Origin: an uncultured Verrucomicrobiota bacterium
GTDB lineage: Bacteria; Verrucomicrobiota; Verrucomicrobiia; Limisphaerales; UBA9464
Reading direction: 5' to 3'
Length of the DNA stretch: 51,549 bases
NCBI GenBank assembly: GCA_903880005.1
Contig: CAIRNV010000228.1
Span: 1 to 51,549 of the forward strand
Part shown: positions 39,001-47,768 of the stretch, piece after piece
Layout of the letters: every line of letters starts with the position of its first letter
Numbering within the stretch: position 1 is the stretch's first letter
Program-made: the position numbers and the translations under genes
Notes under the pieces: generated by a model
The model's database searches: none
What the model saw: only the letters and a program-made list of their open reading frames with translations
What the model was told of the DNA's origin: nothing

Positions 39001-39538
39001 GGTCGGGAAGAAGCCCGGCTTTGCGTGCGGCGGTGGCGATGGCGCGGACGGCGCGGACGATGGCCGGGATTCGATTGCGGCTCCATTCTTCGAGGATGGA
39101 TTGGAGGGGCACGCGAGGAGACTGGACCTTGGCGAGGCGGGCGGAAATGCCCTTGAGTCCGGCGACGAAAGTGAACACCGCGTCGATCATCTCGGCCAAG
39201 GCTTCCTTGCGCTCGTCAAGGGAACGCGAGGCATCTTGGTCCCGGAGGATTGCCAACGAGTCCATGATGCGTTGCAAGGCCCCGGGGTCTTGGATGGCGA
39301 CGAACGCCATGGTAGCCGTGACGTTGCTGGCGAAGAAGCTCTGCCATGTGCCCGAGGACGCGAGCGTGTTGGCATCATGGAATGGCACGAGGGCCGCAAG
39401 ACGTTCGACATACGCGAGCCAGTCCGGCACGTCCTTTTCATCGACAAGGACATAGTCGGGCTGGAGGCCCTGCAAGGCCCGCTGGCCTTGGTGGGTGCCG
39501 CCTCGCCGGAGCGGGTGCTGGGTGGGATCGGATGCCAT
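36029..39538 (-). CDS. Large eCIS baseplate protein (Pvc11 / gpJ-like)
   Basis: 1169 aa; ...FRLGRGGETEMDFRVRVSERLRHKDRAINVWDYERLVLQTFPQIYKAKCVNH... typical of baseplate J proteins; adjacent to the gp25 gene. Confidence 0.85.
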   Translation of the reverse strand: MASDPTQHPLRRGGTHQGQRALQGLQPDYVLVDEKDVPDWLAYVERLAALVPFHDANTLASSGTWQSFFASNVTATMAFVAIQDPGALQRIMDSLAILRDQDASRSLDERKEALAEMIDAVFTFVAGLKGISARLAKVQSPRVPLQSILEEWSRNRIPAIVRAVRAIATAARKAGLLPDPPKACEWHILGQKCSGQSYDDNPGTGADPDPIDAPMAALFALPEATPSGSTPESLTLTLTRIIRHAAAHEIFAAPFKACVMTYAQLLAEANANLITLLDGWRGHPPQHALLLAFLKLLRLPRQRLNQFTSRHLDFYYRDVLRLAPRKAGPDHAHVLIELARASDEVELPQGTLFSAGKDAQGNPIHYQIDKPTVFNKAVIGPLMAVYKAAAKDKPAGCLYAAPIINSGDGVGGELPDPVGAWHPFVIRAAPSIRENDVIRMPQARVGFAVASRLLWLSGGDRSITLTLTLSQTAHVPERFNLEVEFTGPKGWFKAAGSPCAVKESSGEAWTITIDLTPGHPPVVDHDRAVHGGSMVIQAPVMRLCLPHTEDAPFAYNSLRDVKVANLKVEVRVGMVNGKIGLVPASLAGPMGPIDPSKPFQPFGPMPAAGDSLVIGCPELLYKNWESVQLTFDWIPKAWVPTSPPKTTVEALNGDVCTKLGNQIDVFGKSLVEWNPAAPSRGGNLRISLDGDLGHREYLTKLSKFLAGKPSDIPTVDPGSEPTIPVLRSLRLGYMANATVLPKGEDPMLRWIHVGPFGEAEQDLSAETPVNLVPVVGGAADASPSGEFYMGISGTAPGHSVSLLFKVLEGSTDPKVAKPVGHVRYAYLSRNIWKPIAPGLVSDGTGNLTRSGIMVLPIPSDATDDNTLLPPGCLWLRMAVDSAPGAIGKLLAIHTQGAMVTRVEGPAGEGVGDIPVLPPETITRLKEPLPAIKSIRQPYPSFRLGRGGETEMDFRVRVSERLRHKDRAINVWDYERLVLQTFPQIYKAKCVNHATDKSEMAPGNVLVVTIPAVANRNDLNLLRPCTDAGLMEEIRAFLQARAGGHVTVWVANPLYEEIRLSFKLTLARGFADHAFYSAKLRAEIARFLSPWAFGSPEDIQFGGKIHKSVLIDFVEGRPYVDYVEDFKLHQKTPGNSERALEEAVASTASSVLVSTLPDEHEISAPASTSP

Positions 39539-39544
39539 TCCGGG

Positions 39545-40009
39545 TCAAGGGTTGGGCGGGGGGGCGGTCGGCGAGGCCAATTCCGTTCCCTCGTTCACGG
39601 CGAAGGGATACACAAAATTGCGCCGGGAATTGGTGGCCCGGATTCGGTAGGTGACCTCGATCAACAAAATGCCCTCCGACTGACGCCGGGTGTCGAACTG
39701 GACTTGGACGGGCTCAACCCGGGGTTCCAGCAGGAGGACGGCGGTTTCCACGATGTCGGCAATGTGGGTCATCGTGGTGGTGTCGAGGGGCTCGAACATG
39801 AACCGGTCGAGCGGGCAACCGAAGTCGGGTTGCATGGCTCGTTCACCCGGGCGGGTGGAGAGGATGAGGTTGAGGCTGTCGTCGATGTCATCCTCCCGGC
39901 TGACGACCCTGAGGGGTGGGGGCGCGTCGGTGAAGGTGGGGGGAATGAAGGTGGGGGGAAATCCCCAGCCTGTGCCCGTGAAGTCGTTGGATGAAGTGGG
40001 AGTGCTCAT
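39545..40009 (-). CDS. gp25-like baseplate wedge protein (Pvc9-like)
   Basis: LNLILSTRPGERAMQPDFGCPLDRFMFEP...IADIVETAVLLLEPRVEPVQV is the GPW/gp25 signature. Confidence 0.93.
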   Translation of the reverse strand: MSTPTSSNDFTGTGWGFPPTFIPPTFTDAPPPLRVVSREDDIDDSLNLILSTRPGERAMQPDFGCPLDRFMFEPLDTTTMTHIADIVETAVLLLEPRVEPVQVQFDTRRQSEGILLIEVTYRIRATNSRRNFVYPFAVNEGTELASPTAPPPNP

Positions 40010-40021
40010 GGTGAAGGCGGG

Positions 40022-40312
40022 CTATCCTCCGATTTGGACGGTGGGGCAGCCGACGACGATGGAGCCACCGTGGGCGGTGGGGTCGCCGAGGCGCGCGGCG
40101 GGCTTGCCGCCGATCATCACGGTGGCGGAGCCGCCGAGGATGGAGTCGGGCGGGCCGACGCACGTCAACATGTCCCCGAGGCGAGCGGCGGGTTGACCAG
40201 CAATGAGGACGGTGGGGCAACCCGGGGGCATCACGGGCCCGCCCACATGCGGCACAATGCCGGTCACCATCGGGCAGACGTGCATGTCGCCCATTCTTGC
40301 TGCGGGGGGCAT
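40022..40312 (-). CDS. PAAR-domain spike tip protein (Pvc10-like)
   Basis: MPPAARMGDMHVCPMV...GCPTVLIAGQPAARLGDMLTCVGPPDSILGGSATVMIGGKPAARLGDPTAHGG. Confidence 0.96.
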   Translation of the reverse strand: MPPAARMGDMHVCPMVTGIVPHVGGPVMPPGCPTVLIAGQPAARLGDMLTCVGPPDSILGGSATVMIGGKPAARLGDPTAHGGSIVVGCPTVQIGG

Positions 40313-40326
40313 GGGGGTTCCTTGGA

Positions 40327-42018
40327 CTAGTTGATGGCGACCATGGCGCCCTTGATGGTGGTGTTGCCCGACGAGGAGACCTCGGCGGTTGCGCTTCCCA
40401 CAGCCTTAAGGTTGGCGGAAGCCTTCAATGCAAGGTCCTTGGCGCTCTCGATTTGGATGCCTTGCGACCCCATGACGAGCTTGTTCCCATTTTGGTCCTT
40501 GATGGTGATGCCCTGGTCGTCGTCGCTGATCCGGATGCTGTTCCCGCCCGGGGTCTCCAGCAGGAGGGATTTCTTGTCGTCGTCGATCAACACACGGATG
40601 CCCGAGCGCGACTTGAGTCCCTTTTGATCATTCTTGTCCGAGGGCGGGATGGGGGAGGCGTGGGCGCTGCTCGGGAGGGAGCCAAGGACAACAGCGCATC
40701 GCGGGTCCGCATTGACGAATCCCACGACGACCTCGTCGCCAATCTCGGGCCGGAGCACGGTGCCTCGACCGGCGCCGGCGTCGGCGGTGGCAAGGCGCGC
40801 CCATGAACCATCATCGGAGGCATGGATGGCGGGGACCCGGACCATGATTCGGTCCTCGCCGCGGGGGTCCTTCTCGATCTGGGTGACGACTCCGAACTGG
40901 AGCCCGTGCACCGGGGCGAGCATGGAGCCGGCGGCGCGTTCGGCGACGTCGAAGCGTTCCGCGAATGCCCGGGGGGCAAGCCCAAGCTGGACGACGGTGT
41001 CCCATGTGCCGTTCTGAAGCTCGTGCCGGACGCCGCTCACCAGAAGCTTGCCCTCGAATCGTTCGCCAGCCCCTTGCAACTCCACCCAATGGCCGGGCTT
41101 GACGTTTGCATTGCCCTCAATTCGCGCCACGCCGCGGACCTTGCCGAGGCGTTGCTTGAGGAGATTGGCATTGGCCCATGCCCTCAATTCCGCCTCCGTG
41201 TCCCGTCCGCCGTGGCAAAGCTCCAAGGGCTTGCTCCCCGTCACCCCGGCGAGGGCCTCCGCCGAGAGGTTGCCCACGCGCGGCACAGGCGGGTCGTCCG
41301 CAACCACCCCCGGCACGAGGGTTTGGTCCGCAGGGTTCCAGCCGACGGCGGACACGCCCACGAACTGGTCCCGGGCGTCGATCTCGCAGTCGAGGTCCTT
41401 GATGCCATTGCCATAGGCGAGGACCATGGACCTCGCCTTGCTGCCGTCGGGCTTCGCGACCCTCACCTTGCCATCCTCCACGATGCACACGAGGCCGTTG
41501 ACGTCGGCCCGACACAGCATGAAATCCCAGTCCGTGCACCGGTACTGCACCAGTTGCTCGTGCTGGACGCCCGTGGCGGCCACGTCGCCGTCGAGTTGAT
41601 GGGACCTCAGCAGCTCCTCGATGACGGCGCTGTCCTTCATGTCATGGAAGTAGCGGCTTCGCGGGTGCGTGGTCATCCTTGCCGCCTTGTCCCGTGCCTC
41701 CACCACCATGACGCTCGCATGGGTGCGTACCTTGATGGAATGCCGGATCACGATGCCCTTGAAGACCGTGTCGTCCTTCCCTTGATGTCCCAGCGCGATC
41801 TCCAGCTCCGCCCCGGGCGCGAAGTCCGGGGCGTTGCTGGCGGCGAAGGTCTGCCGGGAGGCCTCCCCGTCCAACACCGTGATCAAGGCGGCGGGGATGC
41901 GGTTAAGTTCCGTCGAAATCGTGAGAGACAACACCTGGAGCTTGCCCGAGACGACCTTCCCGTTCGACGTCAGGGTGAACGTGGCCACGGACCTTGCCGA
42001 TGTGTCGGTGTCGCTCAT
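40327..42018 (-). CDS. VgrG/gp5-like spike protein (Pvc8-like)
   Basis: FGVVTQIEKDPRGEDRIMVRVPAIHASDDGSWARLATADAGAGRGTVLRPEIGDEVVVGFVNADPRCAVVLGSL is the gp5/VgrG OB-fold region, followed by a beta-helix-like C-terminus. Confidence 0.95.
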   Translation of the reverse strand: MSDTDTSARSVATFTLTSNGKVVSGKLQVLSLTISTELNRIPAALITVLDGEASRQTFAASNAPDFAPGAELEIALGHQGKDDTVFKGIVIRHSIKVRTHASVMVVEARDKAARMTTHPRSRYFHDMKDSAVIEELLRSHQLDGDVAATGVQHEQLVQYRCTDWDFMLCRADVNGLVCIVEDGKVRVAKPDGSKARSMVLAYGNGIKDLDCEIDARDQFVGVSAVGWNPADQTLVPGVVADDPPVPRVGNLSAEALAGVTGSKPLELCHGGRDTEAELRAWANANLLKQRLGKVRGVARIEGNANVKPGHWVELQGAGERFEGKLLVSGVRHELQNGTWDTVVQLGLAPRAFAERFDVAERAAGSMLAPVHGLQFGVVTQIEKDPRGEDRIMVRVPAIHASDDGSWARLATADAGAGRGTVLRPEIGDEVVVGFVNADPRCAVVLGSLPSSAHASPIPPSDKNDQKGLKSRSGIRVLIDDDKKSLLLETPGGNSIRISDDDQGITIKDQNGNKLVMGSQGIQIESAKDLALKASANLKAVGSATAEVSSSGNTTIKGAMVAIN

Positions 42019-42713
42019 GGGGTGCGCCCGGCCTTGCTAATGGGCGGGAAGAAGATCTCGGTGCCCGGCTTGAGCCGCCGGAAATTGTCCAGCCCATTCA
42101 CCCGGGCCACGTGGATGTAATACCCGGGGTCTCCATAGATCGCGTGGCACATCAAGGGCAACGTGTCCCCGGCCACCACCGTCCGCCGATGCGTGAGGTC
42201 CGGAGAACTCTTGTTCTCCTTGGCCACGCGCTGCTCGTCGTCGATCGACCCCTTGAAGCCGCACTTGCATGACGCCCGGATCGGGCTGCCATCCGCGTTG
42301 AACAGCTTGTAGGCGATGCTCAGCGACGTGCACCGGCCCTTGAAGCACGTCTTGCCCCACAGAAGCTTGAAGTGCCAGGGCTCGTGTTGCTTCCCGTCAT
42401 ACCCCACCAGCATCTCCCGGAAGTCCCTCAGGTCATCCGCGATGTCCGCCCGGGGCCGCCCATCGATGATGCCCGTGCTGTCGAACAAAAACTCAAAGGC
42501 GAATTCCTCGGGCTTCTTCACGCCAAACTTCTGCTGGGACCCGCTGCTGCCGTGGCCCTTGCCCTCCGTGTATTCCACCTTGTAGTCCAGCGTGTAGGCC
42601 TCCGGGTTCATCATCGCCACGAACTCCTTGACGAAATGAGCCTCGCCATAGCTGGGGTTGCGATAGGCCCGCAACCGCAGCTTCTCCAGCTTTCCATGTG
42701 TGGGCAGCGTCAT
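42015..42713 (-). CDS. LysM-domain eCIS protein (Pvc7-like)
   Basis: C-terminal VVAGDTLPLMCHAIYGDPGYYIHVARVNGLDNFRRLKPGTEIFFPPI (LysM); 4-bp overlap with the spike gene. Confidence 0.92.
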   Translation of the reverse strand: MTLPTHGKLEKLRLRAYRNPSYGEAHFVKEFVAMMNPEAYTLDYKVEYTEGKGHGSSGSQQKFGVKKPEEFAFEFLFDSTGIIDGRPRADIADDLRDFREMLVGYDGKQHEPWHFKLLWGKTCFKGRCTSLSIAYKLFNADGSPIRASCKCGFKGSIDDEQRVAKENKSSPDLTHRRTVVAGDTLPLMCHAIYGDPGYYIHVARVNGLDNFRRLKPGTEIFFPPISKAGRTP

Positions 42714-42731
42714 CGTTTCCCTTGCTCGTTC

Positions 42732-42917
42732 CTATCGCTCGCGCTCGTCCCGGAGGATGCGCAACACCTCCTCCGCGCATTGTCGCACCAATGCATCCTT
42801 GTCCCCCGACGAACCCGTCCCGGCGTCGGCAGACGTGCCCGACTGCCCCCCGGCGGCCGCGCCCTCCGGTTGGTTGACGGTCACGCGGATGTGCAATTCC
42901 CGGATCTCGATGGGCAT
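42732..42917 (-). CDS. Small DUF5908-like protein
   Basis: MPIEIRELHIRVTVNQ N-terminus; start set at 42917 rather than 42968 in the track, immediately after the upstream stop. Confidence 0.8.
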   Translation of the reverse strand: MPIEIRELHIRVTVNQPEGAAAGGQSGTSADAGTGSSGDKDALVRQCAEEVLRILRDERER

Positions 42918-42918
42918 G

Positions 42919-43365
42919 TTATTGGATCGTGTAGTAGGCGTACGACAACTCGAGGGTCTCCACGACAATGGAGTTGTCCTGGGCGTTCAGGTCGGAGACC
43001 TGCCACTTCCGGGGCCACGCCCGGAACACGGACCATGTCCGCAGCGGCTCATGCTTCTCGTTCAGCAACGACACGTTCACGTCCAAAGGCTTGATGTCCC
43101 TCCCCTGCAACGCGTCGCGAATCCACTCCCAAACCTTTGAATCCACCAGCATGCCCCGCTTCAGCGACAGGTCTGGATACTTTGACCGCGTCGGCAGCTT
43201 GTGCTCGTACCGGTTCTCCCCGCCTTCCTTGAACGACTCGGTGTCGAACTCCACGCCAAGCCCCGACACGGACTGGAACCGCGTGTCGTTGTCGTTCCCA
43301 AGCCCCACGAACTCCACCTTGAAGTGGAATCCGACGGGCGGGTAGTACCCTCCTGCATTGGCCAT
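42919..43365 (-). CDS. Phage tail-tube-like protein 2 (Pvc5/Pvc1-like)
   Basis: GYYPPVGFHFKVEFVGLGNDNDTRFQSVSGLGVEFDTESFKEGGENRYEHKLPTRSKYPDLSLKRGML, tail-tube gp19 family pattern. Confidence 0.93.
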   Translation of the reverse strand: MANAGGYYPPVGFHFKVEFVGLGNDNDTRFQSVSGLGVEFDTESFKEGGENRYEHKLPTRSKYPDLSLKRGMLVDSKVWEWIRDALQGRDIKPLDVNVSLLNEKHEPLRTWSVFRAWPRKWQVSDLNAQDNSIVVETLELSYAYYTIQ

Positions 43366-43430
43366 GGCTGGTAGATAACCCGCCCACCTTGCATTGCCGC
43401 AAGGCAGGCGGGCGGTGGACCCTCAAGGCT

Positions 43431-43871
43431 TCACAAGTTGTTCAGCGTGAGGCCTTCGTGGGCGAGTTCCATGGTCTCGATCGCGACCTCGTTGCCATCC
43501 GCCTTCAGGTCGCTCGCCTGCACCTTCACGGGGAATGCATTGTTCGCCGTCCATGCCATCACGGCCTCGCCCTTCTCGTTCAGAAGCTCGATCGTCACCG
43601 ACCGCCTCTGGACCGGCCCTCCCGAGGCCGTGTTGATCCAATCATAGAACTCCTTGTCCCCGGCCATGCTCCCACGCTTGAGCGTCAGGTTGCTGTACTT
43701 GTGCAGGCCCGGCATCTGCAGCTTCGACATCTCCTTTTGGGAACCCTCCCGGTACTCGATCTTGTCAATCTGCATGTCCAGCCCGGTCACCTCCGTGAAC
43801 CCCGTGCGCTTCCCGTCCCATGTCACGCTGAAGTGAAACTTCGGGAGCGGATACAACTTGGAATCTGCCAT
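43431..43871 (-). CDS. Phage tail-tube-like protein 1
   Basis: YPLPKFHFSVTWDGKRTGFTEVTGLDMQIDKIEYREGSQKEMSKLQMPGLHKYSNLTLKRGSM, tail-tube gp19 family pattern. Confidence 0.95.
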   Translation of the reverse strand: MADSKLYPLPKFHFSVTWDGKRTGFTEVTGLDMQIDKIEYREGSQKEMSKLQMPGLHKYSNLTLKRGSMAGDKEFYDWINTASGGPVQRRSVTIELLNEKGEAVMAWTANNAFPVKVQASDLKADGNEVAIETMELAHEGLTLNNL

Positions 43872-43911
43872 AACGTCTCCTTGATCAATTGGTATGTTGC
43901 GGGTGTGTCAA

Positions 43912-45819
43912 TCAGCCCTCGGCCATCTTGTGCATGAATCGCAGGACGATGAACTCCGCCGGCCGCACCGCCGCAAGCCCGATCTCCACGATCAGCTTGC
44001 CCTCGAGGATGTCCTCCGCCGTCATCGTCTCACCAAGCCCCACGTGCACGTAAAACGCCTGCTCCGGCTTCGGCCCCTGCAAGGCCCCCTCCCGCCACAG
44101 GTTGGTCAGGAAGCTCGTGATCGACGCCCTCATCTTCAGCCATGTCCGCGCGTCGTTCGCCTCGAACAAGTACCGCTGCGTCGCCAGCTTGCACGACTCC
44201 TCCACCATGATGAACAGCCGACGCACGTTCACATACCGCCATTCGTTGTCGTTCCCGTACAACGTCCGCGCCCCCATCACCAACGTCCCGCGACCCGTGT
44301 ACGACCGAATCACGTTGATCGACTTCCCGGACTTGGGGTCCACGTTGAACTCCCCGTGCTCGTCGTCGCTCACGTCGTACCCAAGCGACTCCACCAACGC
44401 CAGCCCGACGTTCGCCGGCGCCTTCCACACCCCTCGCTCACGGTCCACCGTCGCGTAAACCCCAGCCATCAACGGGCTCGGCGGAAGCACCACCGGCTCC
44501 CGCCCAATCGCGCCCATCACCATGGCGTGCAGTTCCGACGAGTAGCTCCTCAGACCATTCAAGGTGAGGTCCGCCTTCGGCTGGGACGCGAGTTGGGCGC
44601 TTAGCTTCACCTCATCTTGTTGCGCTTCAGCTAGCTGCCTTAGGAGATCGTCCAAGTCGGTCTGCTGCGTTTGGAGACCCAGCAAAACTTTCGCTTTATC
44701 TTGGAAAGATTGAAATTGCGCTTTCAGACCACCTAGATCTAAAGCGGACTCATCAAACTCAATCGAGTCATTGACGTCAGCCTTTGCTTTCAGGATCTCC
44801 GATTTAAGATCTTTTGGAATTTTCTCTATGCTGACCCTCAGATTGGATATATCCTGTCGTTTTTTATTTAAGTCCTTTGCAAGATCAAGACTCGTGACCT
44901 CCCCTGCCTGAGAGACGCGCCATGCTCCCTTAAAAGCATCTTCGTTGATGAGTGAAGAGACTCCAGGTGGATAAAAATCAGTTATTCCTCCGTAATCATC
45001 CTCCACCGTCACCTTGGTTGTGGGCCCCACCTTGTAACGGAGGGATGTCTGGATGTTGGGAAAATAGGCCGCCGCGTACTTGAGGTTGCTGGCATCGCCG
45101 GTCGGGGAAAAGTTCCGGAGCTCCTCCATGCCAGATCTCATATTCGCGCTCTCAGTCATCGGCTTCAAAGCCGCGACCTTTTTAGACTCAGCAGGATTGA
45201 GATTAACGTCCACGAGGACGAACCTGTCCATGAGCTTCGCGCACTGACTCAGTGCTGATTGGATCACTTCGCGGTGCTGGTTAGGCGGCAGGCAAGCCGC
45301 CTCGGGGAATACAAGGAGGGTGGGCTCATCCTCCTTTACGAGGGCTTCGAGGCCATCCTGAAGGCACTGAAAAAATTCGCTAGGTTGAGGGACGTCCCCG
45401 GAGTAGTCCCCCACGCTGACAATGTAGCAAGGCCCGCCCCCGTTGGCGAAGTAGGCCTGGAGGCTGTAGTAGAGGTTGTAGCAGGCCTTGCCGTCCGGTT
45501 TTATGGTCACCTTGGGATTCGAGTATCCTTGAAAATCAAATTTGGAACGGAATTTGGTGGGCTGAATACCGTCGGCTTGATTCGTCACCTTGAAGGTCCT
45601 CGTGACCTTAATTTCCAGCACGTCGTCCATGGGTGGGCCTCCGAAATGCTGTTCGTATTCGACCATGGAAACGATGCGCACGGCCTCAAGGGGGGTTGCG
45701 CATCCCTTCTCGGTATGGCCCACGAACGCCGGGACGGCCGTTGCGACGGCGGCGACGGATGGGGGGAGCTTGGGGATCTCCTCCACGGAGACCCTCGGGG
45801 TTTTGTATGTGACTGGCAT
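43912..45819 (-). CDS. Contractile tail sheath protein with a long internal coiled-coil-like insertion
   Basis: MPVTYKTPRVSVEEI...VPAFVGHTEKG; C-terminal PPSPLMAGVYATVDRERGVWKAPANVGLALVESLGYDVSDDEHGEFNVDPKSGKSINVIRSYTGRGTLVMGARTL...WRYVNVRRLFIMVEESC. Confidence 0.96.
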   Translation of the reverse strand: MPVTYKTPRVSVEEIPKLPPSVAAVATAVPAFVGHTEKGCATPLEAVRIVSMVEYEQHFGGPPMDDVLEIKVTRTFKVTNQADGIQPTKFRSKFDFQGYSNPKVTIKPDGKACYNLYYSLQAYFANGGGPCYIVSVGDYSGDVPQPSEFFQCLQDGLEALVKEDEPTLLVFPEAACLPPNQHREVIQSALSQCAKLMDRFVLVDVNLNPAESKKVAALKPMTESANMRSGMEELRNFSPTGDASNLKYAAAYFPNIQTSLRYKVGPTTKVTVEDDYGGITDFYPPGVSSLINEDAFKGAWRVSQAGEVTSLDLAKDLNKKRQDISNLRVSIEKIPKDLKSEILKAKADVNDSIEFDESALDLGGLKAQFQSFQDKAKVLLGLQTQQTDLDDLLRQLAEAQQDEVKLSAQLASQPKADLTLNGLRSYSSELHAMVMGAIGREPVVLPPSPLMAGVYATVDRERGVWKAPANVGLALVESLGYDVSDDEHGEFNVDPKSGKSINVIRSYTGRGTLVMGARTLYGNDNEWRYVNVRRLFIMVEESCKLATQRYLFEANDARTWLKMRASITSFLTNLWREGALQGPKPEQAFYVHVGLGETMTAEDILEGKLIVEIGLAAVRPAEFIVLRFMHKMAEG

Positions 45820-45874
45820 GGCTTGTTCTGGGATGGATGTGGAATGTTGGTTGAGCGAGCGTGGTTAAGGGAAA

Positions 45875-47143
45875 TCAGAGGCGGAGGAAGACCTCGGCCG
45901 TGGGCCGCTTGGACGTGCGCGAGGCCTTCAGGTCCCTGAAGGATGGCGTCGGGATGTGCGTGAAGTATTGTGTCGGTTTGGTCAGCTTGAGACGCACTTC
46001 CCCGGGGACTGCCGAGAGGGGAATGGGCGTCTTGGATTGGATGCATGGATGCGATGCCCCCCCGAGAGGCACGTTGCAAGACTCGAAGAGGTATGGGTTT
46101 TCCGACGTGTCAGTGATCTCGTGTTGGACGCCACCGCCTCCATCCGAATTCTTCGGGAAGAAGCGCCAATAAGCCAAGGTGTTGAGGAATGCGATGGTGA
46201 ACGTCGGCGCCCCAACGAGGAAGCTGCCCGCCGCATCGAGGAGGGCGCCGCCGTTCGGGAGGTTCAGATCGTGGATGATTTCCACGACTCCAATTGAGCG
46301 CACGCTGTCAAGAACAGGGTCATTATAGACGTCGGTCTCCGCCATGCTGGACGACGCCGCGGTCACGCGAACGGAGTAACGCCCTTCCGGCAGGTTCCCA
46401 AGGTTCAGCCGCAGCATCTCGGCGCCGGCCTCGAGGTTCATGTCGAAGACCACGGGAGGGAGCCCAGGGGATGACGGTGCCTGCCCGGCTTGGCCATTGT
46501 CGGATGGGCCCTGCATTTCGGATGGCGCCGCGGAAATCTCGATCTTGGCGGTTGTGGCCTGGTTCGGGGCCGAGGACAGCGGCAAAACGAGAGCCCCGGA
46601 CGAGAAGCGGAGGACGTCGGAGGGGCCGGGCGTGGGGTGGGAGCCCCTGTCGAGGAAGGTCTGCAGGCTCGCGCCTGGCGGCGGCAAGTCGGACTCAGAT
46701 GCGTCGCGATCGCGGATGCACTCATACAGCTTCGCGTCGTGCCAGGTGAGGTCGCGGTCCTTGTACGCCTGCTTTGGTTCGAAGCCAGGCGGTGTTTTGG
46801 ACAGGTAGAAACGGCTCCCGACCAGGTGGCCCACCCGATTGCCAAGGTAGAGGCCTTGCTGGCTTGCCACGGGGAATGGCAGGAGCGTGAACGAATAGAA
46901 ATCAGGGCTCGCCGGGACGAGATGGAACCGGAAGGCCGTGCCCGGTTCGATGGGGATCAAGGGCTTCCCGGATGCAAGTTTCCGGGCCATGACGCAAAGA
47001 CGGCCGTCAGCCTGATGGAGGTACAACCTGAGCCTTGCGAGGATGCGCTTGGTTTCCGGGGATGGGACGAGGGAGAGGCCCTGGAACAGGCGTTGGGGAT
47101 CGTACCGATGGCGAACCTCGATCTGGAAAAGGGGGACGAGCAT
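45875..47143 (-). CDS. Conserved hypothetical protein of the eCIS operon
   Basis: 422-aa ORF in line with the operon (MLVPLFQIEVRHRYDPQRLFQGLSLVPSPETKRILARLRLYLH...); no family assignment from sequence alone. Confidence 0.75.
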   Translation of the reverse strand: MLVPLFQIEVRHRYDPQRLFQGLSLVPSPETKRILARLRLYLHQADGRLCVMARKLASGKPLIPIEPGTAFRFHLVPASPDFYSFTLLPFPVASQQGLYLGNRVGHLVGSRFYLSKTPPGFEPKQAYKDRDLTWHDAKLYECIRDRDASESDLPPPGASLQTFLDRGSHPTPGPSDVLRFSSGALVLPLSSAPNQATTAKIEISAAPSEMQGPSDNGQAGQAPSSPGLPPVVFDMNLEAGAEMLRLNLGNLPEGRYSVRVTAASSSMAETDVYNDPVLDSVRSIGVVEIIHDLNLPNGGALLDAAGSFLVGAPTFTIAFLNTLAYWRFFPKNSDGGGGVQHEITDTSENPYLFESCNVPLGGASHPCIQSKTPIPLSAVPGEVRLKLTKPTQYFTHIPTPSFRDLKASRTSKRPTAEVFLRL

Positions 47144-47156
47144 GGGATGGACGATG

Positions 47157-47768
47157 CTAGGTCACGATGTGCGAACGATCGCGGACCTCGATGTCTAGGA
47201 CGGTGTCGCCGACGGCTCGGGGGATGGGGTCCGCGATTCGGACGAGCCTGAACTTGTAGAGGACGCTAGGGAGGTACTTGCCGCCCAAGGTGCTCCAGAG
47301 GTGGTTGATTTGCTCGAAGTTGAGGGTGACGAGCTCGGCGCTGAGGCGCTCGATCGAGGGATCCAACGCTGGATGGGTTTGTGGGGTGAAAAGCCTTTCG
47401 GCCTGGAAGCACTGGATCACTTGCGCAATCAGGCGGAGGGGCCCTTTGTCCTTGTTGTAGTCGATGGTTGCGGTGAAGAGCCCGTAAAGATTGAGGGGAA
47501 CGGGCGGATTCTGGTAGATGATTTGGTTGCTGTCGCCGCGGCGGAAGCCCTGGGGCTCGCGAGCTGCCCGCTCCTCCTCGATGTTGACGAGGGTCAGCGC
47601 CACCAGCGGTTTTCCGGAAAGGTCATCCTTGGGGTCGCCAAGGCGAGCCACATTGAATGTTGCGACGTTCTTGCTCGTGGTGTCGTCCGCTTGGCCATCC
47701 GAGTCAGCTTGCCCCTTCAGGTAAGCGTCCACGTGTGTCGCGATGAACTTGAAGGCCTCGTCAATCAT
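47157..47768 (-). CDS. DUF4255 protein (Pvc16-like sheath/tube terminator)
   Basis: MIDEAFKFIATHVDAYL...VALTLVNIEEERAAREP...NPPVPLNLYGLFTATIDY...LRLIAQVIQCFQAERLFT; start corrected from 47972 to ATG at 47768. Confidence 0.9.
   Translation of the reverse strand: MIDEAFKFIATHVDAYLKGQADSDGQADDTTSKNVATFNVARLGDPKDDLSGKPLVALTLVNIEEERAAREPQGFRRGDSNQIIYQNPPVPLNLYGLFTATIDYNKDKGPLRLIAQVIQCFQAERLFTPQTHPALDPSIERLSAELVTLNFEQINHLWSTLGGKYLPSVLYKFRLVRIADPIPRAVGDTVLDIEVRDRSHIVT

Noticed and set aside
40822-42120. Plus-strand 432-aa ORF over the spike gene (and similar antisense ORFs, e.g. 34437-35507, 36029 region)
   Set aside because: Antisense shadows of well-supported eCIS genes in high-GC DNA.
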